Shown here piece by piece: positions 36,881 to 49,813 of a DNA stretch of 64,000 nt (positions are counted from its first letter, which is position 1; the number at the start of each line of letters is the position of its first letter). The DNA is from Hydractinia symbiolongicarpus (taxonomy: Eukaryota > Cnidaria > Hydrozoa > Anthoathecata > Hydractiniidae). Under the pieces are notes generated by a model. It was given only the letters and a program-made list of their open reading frames with translations. It had not been told where the DNA came from and ran no database searches. Where the stretch lies: positions 33,339,828-33,403,827 of the forward strand of contig NC_079876.1 of the NCBI RefSeq assembly GCF_029227915.1. Reading direction: 5' to 3'. The translations under genes were made by a program, and so were the position numbers.

Positions 36881-39760
36881 TTTAGTGGTGAAAAAATGAT
36901 TTAAAAAATCGTTCGGGAAATGAGTTTACTCCCTGGGTACTTTCTTTGTATACTTTTGACTATACGGGCCGAGTCCGGGATTTACGGGAAATCGCGGGTT
37001 TTCGTTTGCCGGCGATTAAACTTCTTTTATTCAGCGTCTCATCAGAAATGAAAACATTTTTGAAAACTACAAGTCTTATGCGTTTTAGTGGTAAAAAAAT
37101 AACTTAAAAAATCGTTCTGGAAATGAGTTTACTCACAGGGTACTTTCTTTGTATACATTCGACTATACGGGCCAAGCCCGGGATTTGCGGGAAATCGCGG
37201 GTTTTCGTTTGCCGGCGATTAAACCTCTTTCATAAAGCGACTCATCAAAAATGAAAACATTTTTGAAAACTACAAGTCTCATGCGTTTTAGTGGTGAAAA
37301 AAAAATTTTAAAAATCGTTCGGGAAATGAGTTTACTCCCTGGGTACTTCCTTTGTATACATTCGACTATACGGGCCAAGCCCAGGAATTACGAAAAATCG
37401 CGAGATTTCGTTTGCCGGCGATTAAACTTCTTTCATTCAGCGTCTCATCAAAAATAAAAACATTTTTGAAAACTACAAGTCTCATGCATTTTAGTGGTGA
37501 AAAAATAATTTAAAAAATCGTTTTGGAAATGAGTTTACTCACAGGGTACTTTCTTTGTATACATTCGACTATACGGGCCAAGCCCGGGATTTACAGGAAA
37601 TCGCGGGTTTTTCTTTGCCGGCGATTAAACCACTTTCATTAAGCGTCTCATCAAAAATGAAAACATTTCTGAAAACTACAAGTCTCATGCGTTTTAGTCA
37701 TGAAAAAATAATTTAAAAAATCGTTCGGGAAATGAGTTTACTCCCTGGGTACTTCCTTTGTATACTTTTGACTATACGGGCCGAGTCCGGGATTTACGGG
37801 AAATCGCAGGTTTTCGTTTGCCGGCGATTAAACTTCTTTTATTCAGCGTCTCATCAAAAATGAAAACATTTTTAAAAACTACAAGTCTCATGGGCTTTAG
37901 TGGTGAAATAAAAATTTAAAAAATCGTTTGGGAAATTAGTTTACTCCCTGGGTACTTTCTTTGTGTACTTTTGACTATACGGGCCGAGTCCGGGATTTAC
38001 GGGAAATCGCAGGTTTTCGTTTGCCGGCGATTAAACTTCTTTTATTCAGCGTCTCATCAAAAATGAAAACATTTTTGAAAACTACAAGTCTCATGCGTTT
38101 TAGTGGTGAAAACTAACTTAAAAAATCGTTCTGGAAATGAGTTTACTCACACGGTACTTTCTTTGTATACATTCGACTATACGGGCCAAGCCCAGGATTT
38201 GCGGGAAATCGCGGGTTTTCGTTTGCCGGCGATTAAACTTCTTTTATTCAGCGTCTCATCAAACATGAAAACATTTTTAAAAACTACAAGTCTCATGGGC
38301 TTTAGTGGTGAAGTAATAATTTAAAAAATCGTTCGGGAAATGAGTTTACATCCTGGGTACTTTCTTTGTATACTTTTGACTATACGGGCCGAGTCCGCGA
38401 TTTACGGGAAATCGCAGGTTTTCGTTTGCCGGCGATTAAACTTCTTTCATTCAGCGTGTTATCAAAAATGAAAACATTTTTGAAAACTACAAGTCTCATG
38501 CGTTTTAGTGGTGAAAATATAATTTAAAAAATCGTTCGGGAAATGAGTTTACTCCCTGGGTACTTTCTTTGTATACTTTTGACTATACGGGCCGAGTCCG
38601 GGATTTACGGGAAATCGCAGGTTTTCGTTTGCCGGCGATTAAACTTCTTTTATTCAGCGTCTCATCAAAAATGAAAACATTTTTAAAAACTACAAGTCTC
38701 ATGCGCTTAAGTGGGGAAAAAATAAATTAAAAAATCGTTCGGGAAATGAGTTTACTCCCTGGGTACTATCTTTGTATACTTTTGACTATACGGGCCAAGA
38801 CCGGGATTTACGGGAAATCTCGGGTTTTCGTTTGCCGGCGATTAAACTTCTTTTATTCAGCGTCTCATCAGAAATGAAAACATTTTTGAAAACTGCAAGT
38901 CTTATGCGTTTTAGTGGTAAAAAAATAACTTAAAAAATCGTCCTGGAAATGAGTTTACTCACAGGGTACTTTTTTTGTATACATTCGACTATACGGGCCA
39001 AGCCCGGGATTTGCGAGAAATCGCGGGTTTTCGTTTGCCGGCGATTAAACCTCTTTCATTAAGCGACTCATCAAAAATGAAAACATTTTTGAAAACTACA
39101 AGTCTCATGCGTTTTAGTGGTGAAAAAAAAATTTAAAAAATCGTTCGGGAAATGAGTTTACTCCCTCGGTACTTCCTTTGTATACATTCGACTATACGGG
39201 CCAAGCCCGGGATTTACGGGAAATCGCGGGATTTCGTTTGCCGGCGATTAAACTTCTTTCATTCAGCGTCTCATCAAAAATAAAAACATTTTTGAAAACT
39301 ACAAGTCTCATGCGTTTTAGTGGTGAAAAAATAATTTAAAAAATCGTTTTGGAAATGAGTTTACTCACAGGGTACTTTCTTTGTATACATTCGACTATAC
39401 GGGCCAAGCCCGGGATTTACGGGAAATCGCGGGTTTTTGTTTGCCGGCGATTAAACCACTTTCATTAAGCGTCTCATCAAAAATGAAAACATTTCTGAAA
39501 ACTACAAGTCTCATGCGTTTTAGTGGTGAAAAAATAATTTAAAAAATCGTTCGGGAAATGAGTTTACTCCCTGGGTACTTTCTTTGTATACTTTTGACTA
39601 TACGGGCCGAGTCCGGGATTTACGGGAAACCGCAGGTTTTCGTTTGCCGGCGATTAAACTTCTTTTATTCAGCGTCTCATCAAAAATGAAAACATTTTTG
39701 AAAACTACAAGTCTTATGCGTTTTAGTGGTAAAAAAATAACTTAAAAAATCGTTCTGGAA
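36881..39760 (-). repeat. Mixed HOR region of block 2
   Basis: About 14 minus-oriented monomers. Forms with GTGGTAAAAAAATAACTT and GGATTTGCGGG (near 37,090 and 38,915) are followed by GCGACTCATC forms (37,239 and 39,064) and then TTCATTCAGCG with CAAAAATAAAAAC (37,430 and 39,260). These suggest a nine-monomer repeat of about 1,825 bp. Differences between the two copies are common, so this pair is older than the HORs on its right. Confidence 0.78.
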
Positions 39761-42010
39761 ATGAGTTTACTCACAGGGTACTTTCTTTGTATACATTCGA
39801 CTATACGGGCCAAGCCCGGGATTTGCGGGAAATCGCGGGTTTTCGTTTGCCGGCGATTAAACTTCTTTTATTCAGCGTCTCATCAAAAATGAAAACATTT
39901 TTAAAAACTACAAGTCTCATGGGCTTTAGTGGTGAAATAATAATTTAAAAAATCGTTCGGGAAATGAGTTTACATCCTGGGTACTTTCTTTGTATACTTT
40001 TGACTATACGGGCCGAGTCCGGGATTTACGGGAAATCGCAGGTTTTCGTTTGCCGGCGATTAAACTTCTTTCCTTCAGCGTCTCATCAAAAATGAAAATA
40101 TTTTTGAAAACTACAAGTCTCATGCGTTTTAGTGGTGAAAATATAAATTAAAAAATCGTTCGGGAAATGAGTTTATTCCCTGCGTACTTTCTTTGTATAC
40201 TTTTGACTATACGGGCCGAGTCCGGGATTTACGGGAAGTCGCAGGTTTTCGTTTGCCGGCGATTAAACTTCTTTTATTCAGCGTCTCATCAAAAATGAAA
40301 ACATTTTTAAAAACTGCAAGTCTCATGGGCTTTAGTGGTGAAATAATAATTTAAAAAATCGTTCGGGAAATGAGTTTACTCACAGGGTACTTTCTTTGTA
40401 TACATTCGACTATACGGGCCAAGCCCGGGATTTACGGGAAATCGCGGGTTTTCGTTTGCCGGCGATTAAACCACTTTCATTAAGCGTCTTATCAAAAATG
40501 AAAACATTTCTGAAAACTACAAATCTCATGCGTTTTAGTGGTGAAAAAGTAATTTAAAAAATCGTTCGGAAAATGAATTTACTCCCTGGGTACTTTCTTT
40601 GTATACTTTTGACTATACGGGCCGAGTCCGGGATTTACGGGAAATCGCAGGTTTTCGTTTGCCGGCGATTAAACTTCTTTTATTCAGCGTCTCATCAAAA
40701 ATGAAAACATTTTTGAAAACTACAAGTCTCATGCGTTTTAGTGGTGAAAATATAAATTAAAAAATCGTTCGGGAAATGAGTTTACTCCCTGGGTACTTTC
40801 TTTGTATACTTTTGACTATACGGGCCGAGTCCGGGATTTACGGGAAGTCGCAGGTTTTCGTTTGCCGGCGATTAAACTTCTTTTATTCAGCGTCTCATCA
40901 AAAATGAAAACATTTTTAAAAACTGCAAGTCTCATGGGCTTTAGTGGTGAAATAATAATTTAAAAAATCGTTCGGGAAATGAGTTTACTCCCTGGGTACT
41001 ATCTTTGTATACTTTTGACTATACGGGCCAAGCCCGGGATTTACGGGAAATCTCGGTTTTCGTTTGCCGGCGATTAAACTTCTTTTATTCAGCGTCTCAT
41101 CAGAAATGAAACCATTTTTGAAAACTACAAGTCTTATGCGTTTTAGTGGTGAAAAAGTAATTTAAAAAATCGTTCGGAAATGAGTTTACTCACAGGGTAC
41201 TTTCTTTGTATACATTCGACTATACGGGCCAAGCCCGGGATTTGCGGGAAATCGCGGGTTTTCGTTTGCCGGCGATTAAACTTCTTTTATTCAGCGTCTC
41301 ATCAAAAATGAAAACATTTTTAAAAACTACAAGTCTCATGGGCTTTAGTGGTGAAATAATAATTTAAAAAATCGTTCGGGAAATGAGTTTACATCCTGGG
41401 TACTTTCTTTGTATACTTTTGACTATACGGGCCGAGTCCGGGATTTACGGGAAATCGCAGGTTTTCGTTTGCCGGCGATTAAACTTCTTTCCTTCAGCGT
41501 CTCATCAAAAATGAAAACATTTTTGAAAACTACAAGTCTCATGCGTTTTAGTGGTGAAAATATAATTTAAAAAATCGTTCGGGAAATGAGTTTACTCCCT
41601 GGGTACTTTCTTTGTATACTTTTGACTATACGGGCCGAGTCCGGGATTTACGGGAAGTCGCTGGTTTTCGTTTGCCGGCGATTAAACTTCTTTTATTCAG
41701 CGTCTCATCAAAAATGAAAACATTTTTAAAAACTGCAAGTCTCATGGGCTTTAGTGGTGAAATAATAATTTAAAAAATCGTTCGGGAAATGAGTTTACTC
41801 ACAGGGTACTTTCTTTGTATACATTCGACTATACGGGCCAAGCCCGGGATTTACGGGAAATCGCGGGTTTTCGTTTGCCGGCGATTAAACCACTTTCATT
41901 AAGCGTCTTATCAAAAATGAAAACATTTCTGAAAACTACAAGTCTCATGCGTTTTAGTGGTGAAAAAGTAATTTAAAAAATCGTTCGGGAAATGAATTTA
42001 CTCCCTGGGT
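39760..42010 (-). repeat. Seven-monomer HOR, 1,419-bp period
   Basis: TCCTTCAGCG at 40,071 recurs at 41,490, and ACTGCAAGTCTC at 40,313 recurs at 41,732, both 1,419 bp on. The flanks agree from about 39,765 to 40,590 and from 41,185 to 42,010. A shorter copy of the ACTGCAAG monomer lies at 40,922, from a local three-monomer exchange. Confidence 0.84.
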
Positions 42011-44128
42011 ACTTTCTTTGTATACTTTTGACTATACGGGCCGAGTCCGGGATTTACGGGAAATCGCGGGTTTTCGTTTGCCGGCGATTAAACTTCTTTT
42101 ATTCAGCGTCTCATCAAAAATGAAAACATTTTTAAAAACTACAAGTCTCATGGGCTTTAGTGGTGAAATAATAATTTAAAAAATCGTTTGGGAAATTAGT
42201 TTACTCCCTGGGTACTTTCTTTGTATACTTTTGACTATACGGGCCGAGTCCGGGATTTACGGGAAATCACAGGTTTTCGTTTGCCGGCGATTAAACTTCT
42301 TTTATTCAGCGTCTCATCAAAAATGAAAACATTTTTGAAAACTACAAGTCTCATGCGTTTTAGTGGTGAAAAAATAAATTAAAAAATCGTTCGAGAAATG
42401 AGTTTACTCCCTGGGTACTATCTTTGTATACTTTTGACTATACGGGCCAAGCCCGGGATTTACGGGAAATCTCGGGTTTTCGTTTGCCGGCGATTAAACT
42501 TCTTTTATTCAGCGTCTCATCAGAAATGAAAACATTTTTGAAAACTACAAGTCTTATGCGTTTTAGTGGTAAAAAAATAACTTAAAAAATCGTTCTGGAA
42601 ATGAGTTTACTCACAGGGTACTTTCTTTGTATACATTCGACTATACGGGCCAAGCCCGGGATTTGCGGGAAATCGCGGGTTTTCGTTTGCCGGCGATTAA
42701 ACTTCTTTTATTCAGCGTCTCATCAAAAATGAAAACATTTTTAAAAACTACAAGTCTCATGGGCTTTAGTGGTGAAATAATAATTTAAAAAATCGTTCGG
42801 GAAATGAGTTTACATCCTGGGTACTTTCTTTGTATACTTTTGACTATACAGGCCGAGTCCGGGATTTACGGGAAATCGCAGGTTTTCGTTTGCCGGCGAT
42901 TAAACTTCTTTTATTCAGCGTCTCATCAAAAATGAAAACATTTTTGAAAACTACAAGTCTCATGCGTTTTAGTGGTGAAAAAATAAATTAAAAAATCGTT
43001 CGGGAAATGAGTTTACTCCCTGGGTACTATCTTTGTATACTTTTGACTATACGGGCCGAGTCCAGGATTTACGGGAAATCGCAGGTTTTCGTTTCCCGGC
43101 GATTCAACTTCTTTCATTCAGCGTCTCATCAAAATTAAAAACATTTTTGAAAACTACAAGTCTCATGCGTTTTAGTGGTGAAAAAATAATTTAAAAAATC
43201 GTTTTGGAAATGCGTTTACTCACAGGGTACTTTCTTTGTATACATTCGACTATACGGGTCAAGCCCGGGATTTACGGAAAATCGCGGGTTTTCGTTTGCC
43301 GGCGATTAAACCACTTTCATTAAGCGTCTTATCAAAAATGAAAACATTTCTGAAAACTACAAGTCTCATGCGTTTTAGTGGTGAAAAAGTAATTTAAAAA
43401 ATCGTTCGGGAAATGAATTTACTCCCTGGGTACTTTCTTTGTATACTTTTGACTATACGGACCGAGTCCGGGATTTACGGGAAATTGCGGGTTTTCGTTT
43501 GCCGGCGATTAAACTTCTTTTATTCAGCGTCTCATCAAAAATGAAAACATTTTTAAAAACTACAAGTCTCATGGGCTTTAGTGGTGAAATAATAATTTAA
43601 AAAATCGTTTGGGAAATTAGTTTACTCCCTGGGTACTTTCTTTGTATACTTTTGACTATACGGGCCGAGTCCGGGATTTACGGGAAATCGCAGGTTTTCG
43701 TTTGCCGGCGATTAAACTTCTTTTATTCAGCGTCTCATCAAAAATGAAAACATTTTTGAAAACTACAAGTCTCATGCGTTTTAGTGGTGAAAAAATAAAT
43801 TAAAAAATCGTTCGGGAAATGAGTTTACTCCCTGGGTACTATCTTTGTATACTTTTGACTATACGGGCCAAGCCCGGGATTTACGGGAAATCTCGGGTTT
43901 TCGTTTGCCGGCGATTAAACTTCTTTTATTCAGCGTCTCATCAGAAATGAAAACATTTTTGAAAACTACAAGTCTTATGCGTTTTAGTGGTAAAAAAATA
44001 ACTTAAAAAATCGTTCTGGAAATGAGTTTACTCACAGGGTACTTTCTTTGTATACATTCGACTATACGGGCCAAGCCCGGGATTTGCGGGAAATCGCGGG
44101 TTTTCGTTTGCCGGCGATTAAACTTCTT
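41490..44128 (-). repeat. 13-monomer HOR unit, copy 1 (2,639 bp)
   Basis: Markers are TCCTTCAGCG (41,490), TACTATC (42,416 and 43,025) and CCCGGCGATTCAAC (43,095). All recur exactly 2,639 bp on, at 44,129, 45,055, 45,664 and 45,734. Inside copy 1, about 42,000-42,690 is repeated at 43,420-44,110 with a 1,421-bp offset (TTTGGGAAATTAG at 42,187 and 43,608). Confidence 0.88.
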
Positions 44129-47100
44129 TCCTTCAGCGTCTCATCAAAAATGAAAACATTTTTGAAAACTACAAGTCTCATGCGTTTTAGTGGTGAAAAT
44201 ATAATTTAAAAAATCGTTCGGGAAATGAGTTTACTCCCTGGGTACTTTCTTTGTATACTTTTGACTATACGGGCCGAGTCCGGGATTTACGGGAAGTCGC
44301 AGGTTTTCGTTTGCCGGCGATTAAACTTCTTTTATTCAGCGTCTCATCAAAAATGAAAACATTTTTAAAAACTGCAAGTCTCATGGGCTTTAGTGGTGAA
44401 ATAATAATTTAAAAAATCGTTCGGGAAATGAGTTTACTCACAGGGTACTTTCTTTGTATACATTCGGCTATACGGGCCAAGCCCGGGATTTACGGGAAAT
44501 CGCGGGTTTTCGTTTGCCGGCGATTAAACCACTTTCATTAAGCGTCTTATCAAAAATGAAAACATTTCTGAAAACTACAAGTCTCATGCGTTTTAGTGGT
44601 GAAAAAGTAATTTAAAAAATCGTTCGGGAAATGAATTTACTCCCTGGGTACTTTCTTTGTATACTTTTGACTATACGGGCCGAGTCCGGGATTTACGGGA
44701 AATCGCGGGTTTTCGTTTGCCGGCGATTAAACTTCTTTTATTCAGCGTCTCATCAAAAATGAAAACATTTTTAAAAACTACAAGTCTCATGGGCTTTAGT
44801 GGTGAAATAATAATTTAAAAAATCGTTTGGGAAATTAGTTTACTCCCTGGGTACTTTCTTTGTATACTTTTGACTATACGGGCCGAGTCCGGGATTTACG
44901 GGAAATCGCAGGTTTTCGTTTGCCGGCGATTAAACTTCTTTTATTCAGCGTCTCATCAAAAATGAAAACATTTTTGAAAACTACAAGTCTCATGCGTTTT
45001 AGTGGTGAAAAAATAAATTAAAAAATCGTTCGGGAAATGAGTTTACTCCCTGGGTACTATCTTTGTATACTTTTGACTATACGGGCCAAGCCCGGGATTT
45101 ACAGGAAATCTCGGGTTTTCGTTTGCCGGCGATTAAACTTCTTTTATTCAGCGTCTCATCAGAAATGAAAACATTTTTGAAAACTACAAGTCTTATGCGT
45201 TTTAGTGGTAAAAAAATAACTTAAAAAATCGTTCTGGAAATGAGTTTACTCACAGGGTACTTTCTTTGTATACATTCGACTATACGGGCCAAGCCCGGGA
45301 TTTGCGGGAAATCGCGGGTTTTCGTTTGCCGGCGATTAAACTTCTTTTATTCAGCGTCTCATCAAAAATGAAAACATTTTTAGAAACTACAAGTCTCATG
45401 GGCTTTAGTGGTGAAATAATAATTTAAAAAATCGTTCGGGAAATGAGTTTACATCCTGGGTACTTTCTTTGTATACTTTTGACTATACAGGCCGAGTCCG
45501 GGATTTACGGGAAATCGCAGGTTTTCGTTTGCCGGCGATTAAACTTCTTTTATTCAGCGTCTCATCAAAAATGAAAACATTTTTGAAAACTACAAGTCTC
45601 ATGCGTTTTAGTGGTGAAAAAATAAATTAAAAAATCGTTCGGGAAATGAGTTTACTCCCTGGGTACTATCTTTGTATACTTTTGACTATACGGGCCGAGT
45701 CCGGGATTTACGGGAAATCGCAGGTTTGCGTTTCCCGGCGATTCAACTTCTTTCATTCAGCATCTCATCAAAATTAAAAACATTTTTGAAAACTACAAGT
45801 CTCATGCGTTTTAGTGGTGAAAAAATAATTTAAAAAATCGTTTTGGAAATGCGTTTACTCACAGGGTACTTTCTTTGTATACATTCGACTATACGGGTCA
45901 AGCCCGGGATTTACGGAAAATCGCGGGTTTTCGTTTGCCGGCGATTAAACCACTTTCATTAAGCGTCTTATCAAAAATGAAAACATTTCTGAAAACTACA
46001 CTCTCATGCGTTTTAGTGGTGAAATAAAAATTTAAAAAATCGTTTGGGAAATTAGTTTACTCCCTGGGTACTTTCTTTGTATACTTTTGACTATACGGGC
46101 CGAGTCCGGGATTTACGGGAAGTCGCAGGTTTTCGTTTGCCGGCGATTAAACTTCTTTTATTCAGCGTCTCATCAAAAATGAAAACATTTTTAAAAACTG
46201 CAAGTCTCATGGGCTTTAGTGGTGAAATAATAATTTAAAAAATCGTTCGGGAAATGAGTTTACTCACAGGGTACTTTCTTTGTATACATTCGGCTATACG
46301 GGCCAAGCCCGGGATTTACGGGAAATCGCGGGTTTTCGTTTGCCGGCGATTAAACCACTTTCATTAAGCGTCTTATCAAAAATGAAAACATTTCTGAAAA
46401 CTACAAGTCTCATGCGTTTTAGTGGTGAAAAAGTAATTTAAAAAATCGTTCGGGAAATGAATTTACTCCCTGGGTACTTTCTTTGTATACTTTTGACTAT
46501 ACGGGCCGAGTCCGGGATTTACGGGAAATCGCGGGTTTTCGTTTGCCGGCGATTAAACTTCTTTTATTCAGCGTCTCATCAAAAATGAAAACATTTTTAA
46601 AAACTACAAGTCTCATGGGCTTTAGTGGTGAAATAATAATTTAAAAAATCGTTTGGGAAATTAGTTTACTCCCTGGGTACTTTCTTTGTATACTTTTGAC
46701 TATACGGGCCGAGTCCGGGATTTACGGGAAATCGCAGGTTTTCGTTTGCCGGCGATTAAACTTCTTTTATTCAGCGTCTCATCAAAAATGAAAACATTTT
46801 TGAAAACTACAAGTCTCATGCGTTTTAGTGGTGAAAAAATAAATTAAAAAATCGTTCGGGAAATGAGTTTACTCCCTGGGTACTATCTTTGTATACTTTT
46901 GACTATACGGGCCGAGTCCGGGATTTACGGGAAATCGCAGGTTTGCGTTTCCCGGCGATTCAACTTCTTTCATTCAGCATCTCATCAAAATTAAAAACAT
47001 TTTTGAAAACTACAAGTCTCATGCGTTTTAGTGGTGAAAAAATAATTTAAAAAATCGTTTTGGAAATGCGTTTACTCACAGGGTACTTTCTTTGTATACA

Positions 47101-47310
47101 TTCGACTATACGGGTCAAGCCCGGGATTTACGGAAAATCGCGGGTTTTCGTTTGCCGGCGATTAAACCACTTTCATTAAGCGTCTTATCAAAAATGAAAA
47201 CATTTCTGAAAACTACACTCTCATGCGTTTTAGTGGTGAAATAAAAATTTAAAAAATCGTTTGGGAAATTAGTTTACTCCCTGGGTACTTTCTTTGTATA
47301 CTTTTGACTA
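44129..47310 (-). repeat. 13-monomer HOR copy 2, then nested 9-mer (1,826 bp) and 6-mer (1,217 bp)
   Basis: 44,129-46,000 repeats 41,490-43,361. It ends in a monomer with a 4-bp deletion (ACTACACTCTCATG at 45,997). CATTCGGCTATACGG at 44,461 recurs at 46,287 and TACTATC at 45,055 recurs at 46,881 (offset 1,826). CCCGGCGATTCAAC at 45,734 recurs at 46,951, and the 4-bp deletion form at 46,001 recurs at 47,218 (offset 1,217). The deletion lies on the exchange boundary and was then copied with it. Confidence 0.88.
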
Positions 47311-49813
47311 TACAGGCCGAGTCCGGGATTTACGGGAAATCGCAGGTTTTCGTTTGCCGGCGATTAAACTTCTTTTATTCAGCGTCTCATCAAAAATGAA
47401 AACATTTTTGAAAACTACAAGTCTCATGCGTTTTAGTGGTGAAAAAATAAATTAAAAAATCGTTCGGGAAATGAGTTTACTCCCTGGGTACTATCTTTGT
47501 ATAAATTCGACTATACGGGCCAAGCCCGGGATTTGCGGGAAATCGCGGGTTTTCGTTTGCCGGCCATTAAACCTCTTTCATTAAGCGTCTCATCAAAAAT
47601 GAAAACATTTTTGAAAACTACAAGTCTCATGCGTTTTAGTGGTGAAAAAAAAATTTAAAAAATCGTTCGGGAAATGAGTTTACTCCCTGGGTACTTCCTT
47701 TGTATACATTCAACTATACGGGCCAAGCCCGGGATTTACGGGAAATCGCGGGATTTCGTTTGTCGGCGATTAAACTTATTTTATTCAGCGTCTCATCAAA
47801 AATGAAAACATTTTTAAAAACTACAACTCTCATGGGCTTTAGTGGTGAAATAATAATTTAAAAAATCGTTTGGGAAATTAGTTTACTCCCTGGGTACTTT
47901 CTTTGTATACTTTTGACTATACGGGCCGAGTCCGGGATTTACGGGAAATCGCAGGTTTTCGTTTGCCGGCGATTAAACTTCTTTTATTCAGCGTCTCATC
48001 AAAAATGAAAACATTTTTGAAAACTACAAGTCTCATGCGTTTTAGTGGTGAAAAAATAAATTAAAAAATCGTTCGGGAAATGAGTTTACTCCCTGGGTAC
48101 TATCTTTGTATACATTTGACTATACGGGTCAAGCCCGGGATTTACGGGAAATCTCGGGTTTTCGTTTGCCGGCGATTAAACTTCTTTTATTCAGCGTCTC
48201 ACCAGAAATGAAAACATTTTTGAAAACTACAAGTCTTATGCGTTTTAGTGGTAAAAAATGACTTAAAAAATCGTTCTGGAAATGAGTTTAATTACAGGGT
48301 ACTTTCTTTGTATACATTCGACTATACGGGCCAAGCCCAGGATTTGCGGAAAATCGCGGGTTTTCGTTTGCCGGCGATTAAACCTCTTTCCTTAAGCGTC
48401 TCATCAAAAATGAAAACATTTTTGAAAACTACAAGTCTCATGCGTTTTGGTGGTGAAAAAATAAATTAAAAAATCGTTCGGGAAATGAGTTTACTCCCTG
48501 GGTACTATATTTGTATACTTTTGACTATACGGGTCAAGCCCGGGATTTACGGGAAATCTCGGGTTTTCGTTTGCCGGCGATTAAACTTCTTTTATTCAGC
48601 GTCTCACCAGAAATGAAAACATTTTTGAAAACTACAAGTCTTATGCGTTTTAGTGGTAAAAAATAACTTAAAAAATCGTTCTGGAAATGAGTTTACTCAC
48701 AGGGTACTTTCTTTGTATACATTCGACTATACGGGCCAAGCCCGGGATTTGCGGAAAATCGCGGGTTTTCGTTTGCCGGCGATTAAACCTCTTTCCTTAA
48801 GCGTCTCATCAAAAATGAAAACATTTTTGAAAACTACAAGTCTCATGCGTTTTGGTGGTGAAAACATAAATTAAAAAATCGTTCGGGAAATGAGTTTACT
48901 CCCTGGGTACTATATTTGTATACTTTTGACTATACGGGCCAAGCCCGGGATTTACGGGAAATCTCGGTTTTCGTTTGCCGGCGATTAAACTTCTTTTATT
49001 CAGCGTCTCATCAGAAATGAAAACATTTTTGAAAACTACAAGTCTTATGCGTTTTAGTGGTAAAAAAATAACTTAAAAAATCGTTCTGGAAATGAGTTTA
49101 CTCACAGGGTACTTTCTTTGTATACATTCGACTATACGGGCCAAGCCTGGGATTTGCGGGAAATCGCGGGTTTTCGTTTGCCGGCCATTAAACCTCTTTC
49201 ATTAAGCGTCTCATCAAAAATGAAAACATTTTTGAAAACTACAAGTCTCATGCGTTTTAGTGGTGAAGAAAAAATTTAAAAAATCGTTCGGAAAATGAGT
49301 TTACTTCCTGGGTACTTCCTTTGTATACATTCGACTATACGGGCCGAGTCCGGGATTTACGGGAAATCGCGGGTTTTCGTTTGCCGGCGATTATACTTCT
49401 TTTATTCAGCGTCTCATCAAAAATGAAAACATTTTTAAAAACTACAAGTCTCATGGGCTTTAGTGGTGAAATAAAAATTTAAAAAATCGTTTGGGAAATT
49501 AGTTTACTCCCTGGGTACTTTCTTTGTATACTTTTGACTATACAGGCCGCGTCCGGGATTTACGGGAAATCGCAGGTTTTCGTTTGCCGGCGATTAAACT
49601 TCTTTTATTCAGCGTCTCATCAAAAATGAAAACATTTTTGAAAACTACAAGTCTCATGCGTTTTAGTGGTGAAAAAATAAATTAAAAAATCGTTCGGGAA
49701 ATGAGTTTACTCCCTGGGTACTATCTTTGTATAAATTCGACTATACGGGCCAAGCCCGGGATTTACGGGAAATCGCGGGATTTCGTTTGCCGGCGATTAA
49801 ACCTTATTTATTA
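47311..49813 (-). repeat. Block 2 right part: dimer HOR (405 bp) and 11-monomer offset (2,230 bp)
   Basis: The pair at about 48,120-48,510 is repeated at 48,525-48,915: CTCACCAGAAATG at 48,199 and 48,604, GTTTTGGTGGTG, CTATATTTGTATAC. A third, partial and more diverged copy follows to about 49,270. The rare TGTATAAATTCGAC at 47,498 recurs at 49,728 (offset 2,230). The segment ends at 49,813, where palindrome identity starts, with no shift in monomer register. Confidence 0.82.
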
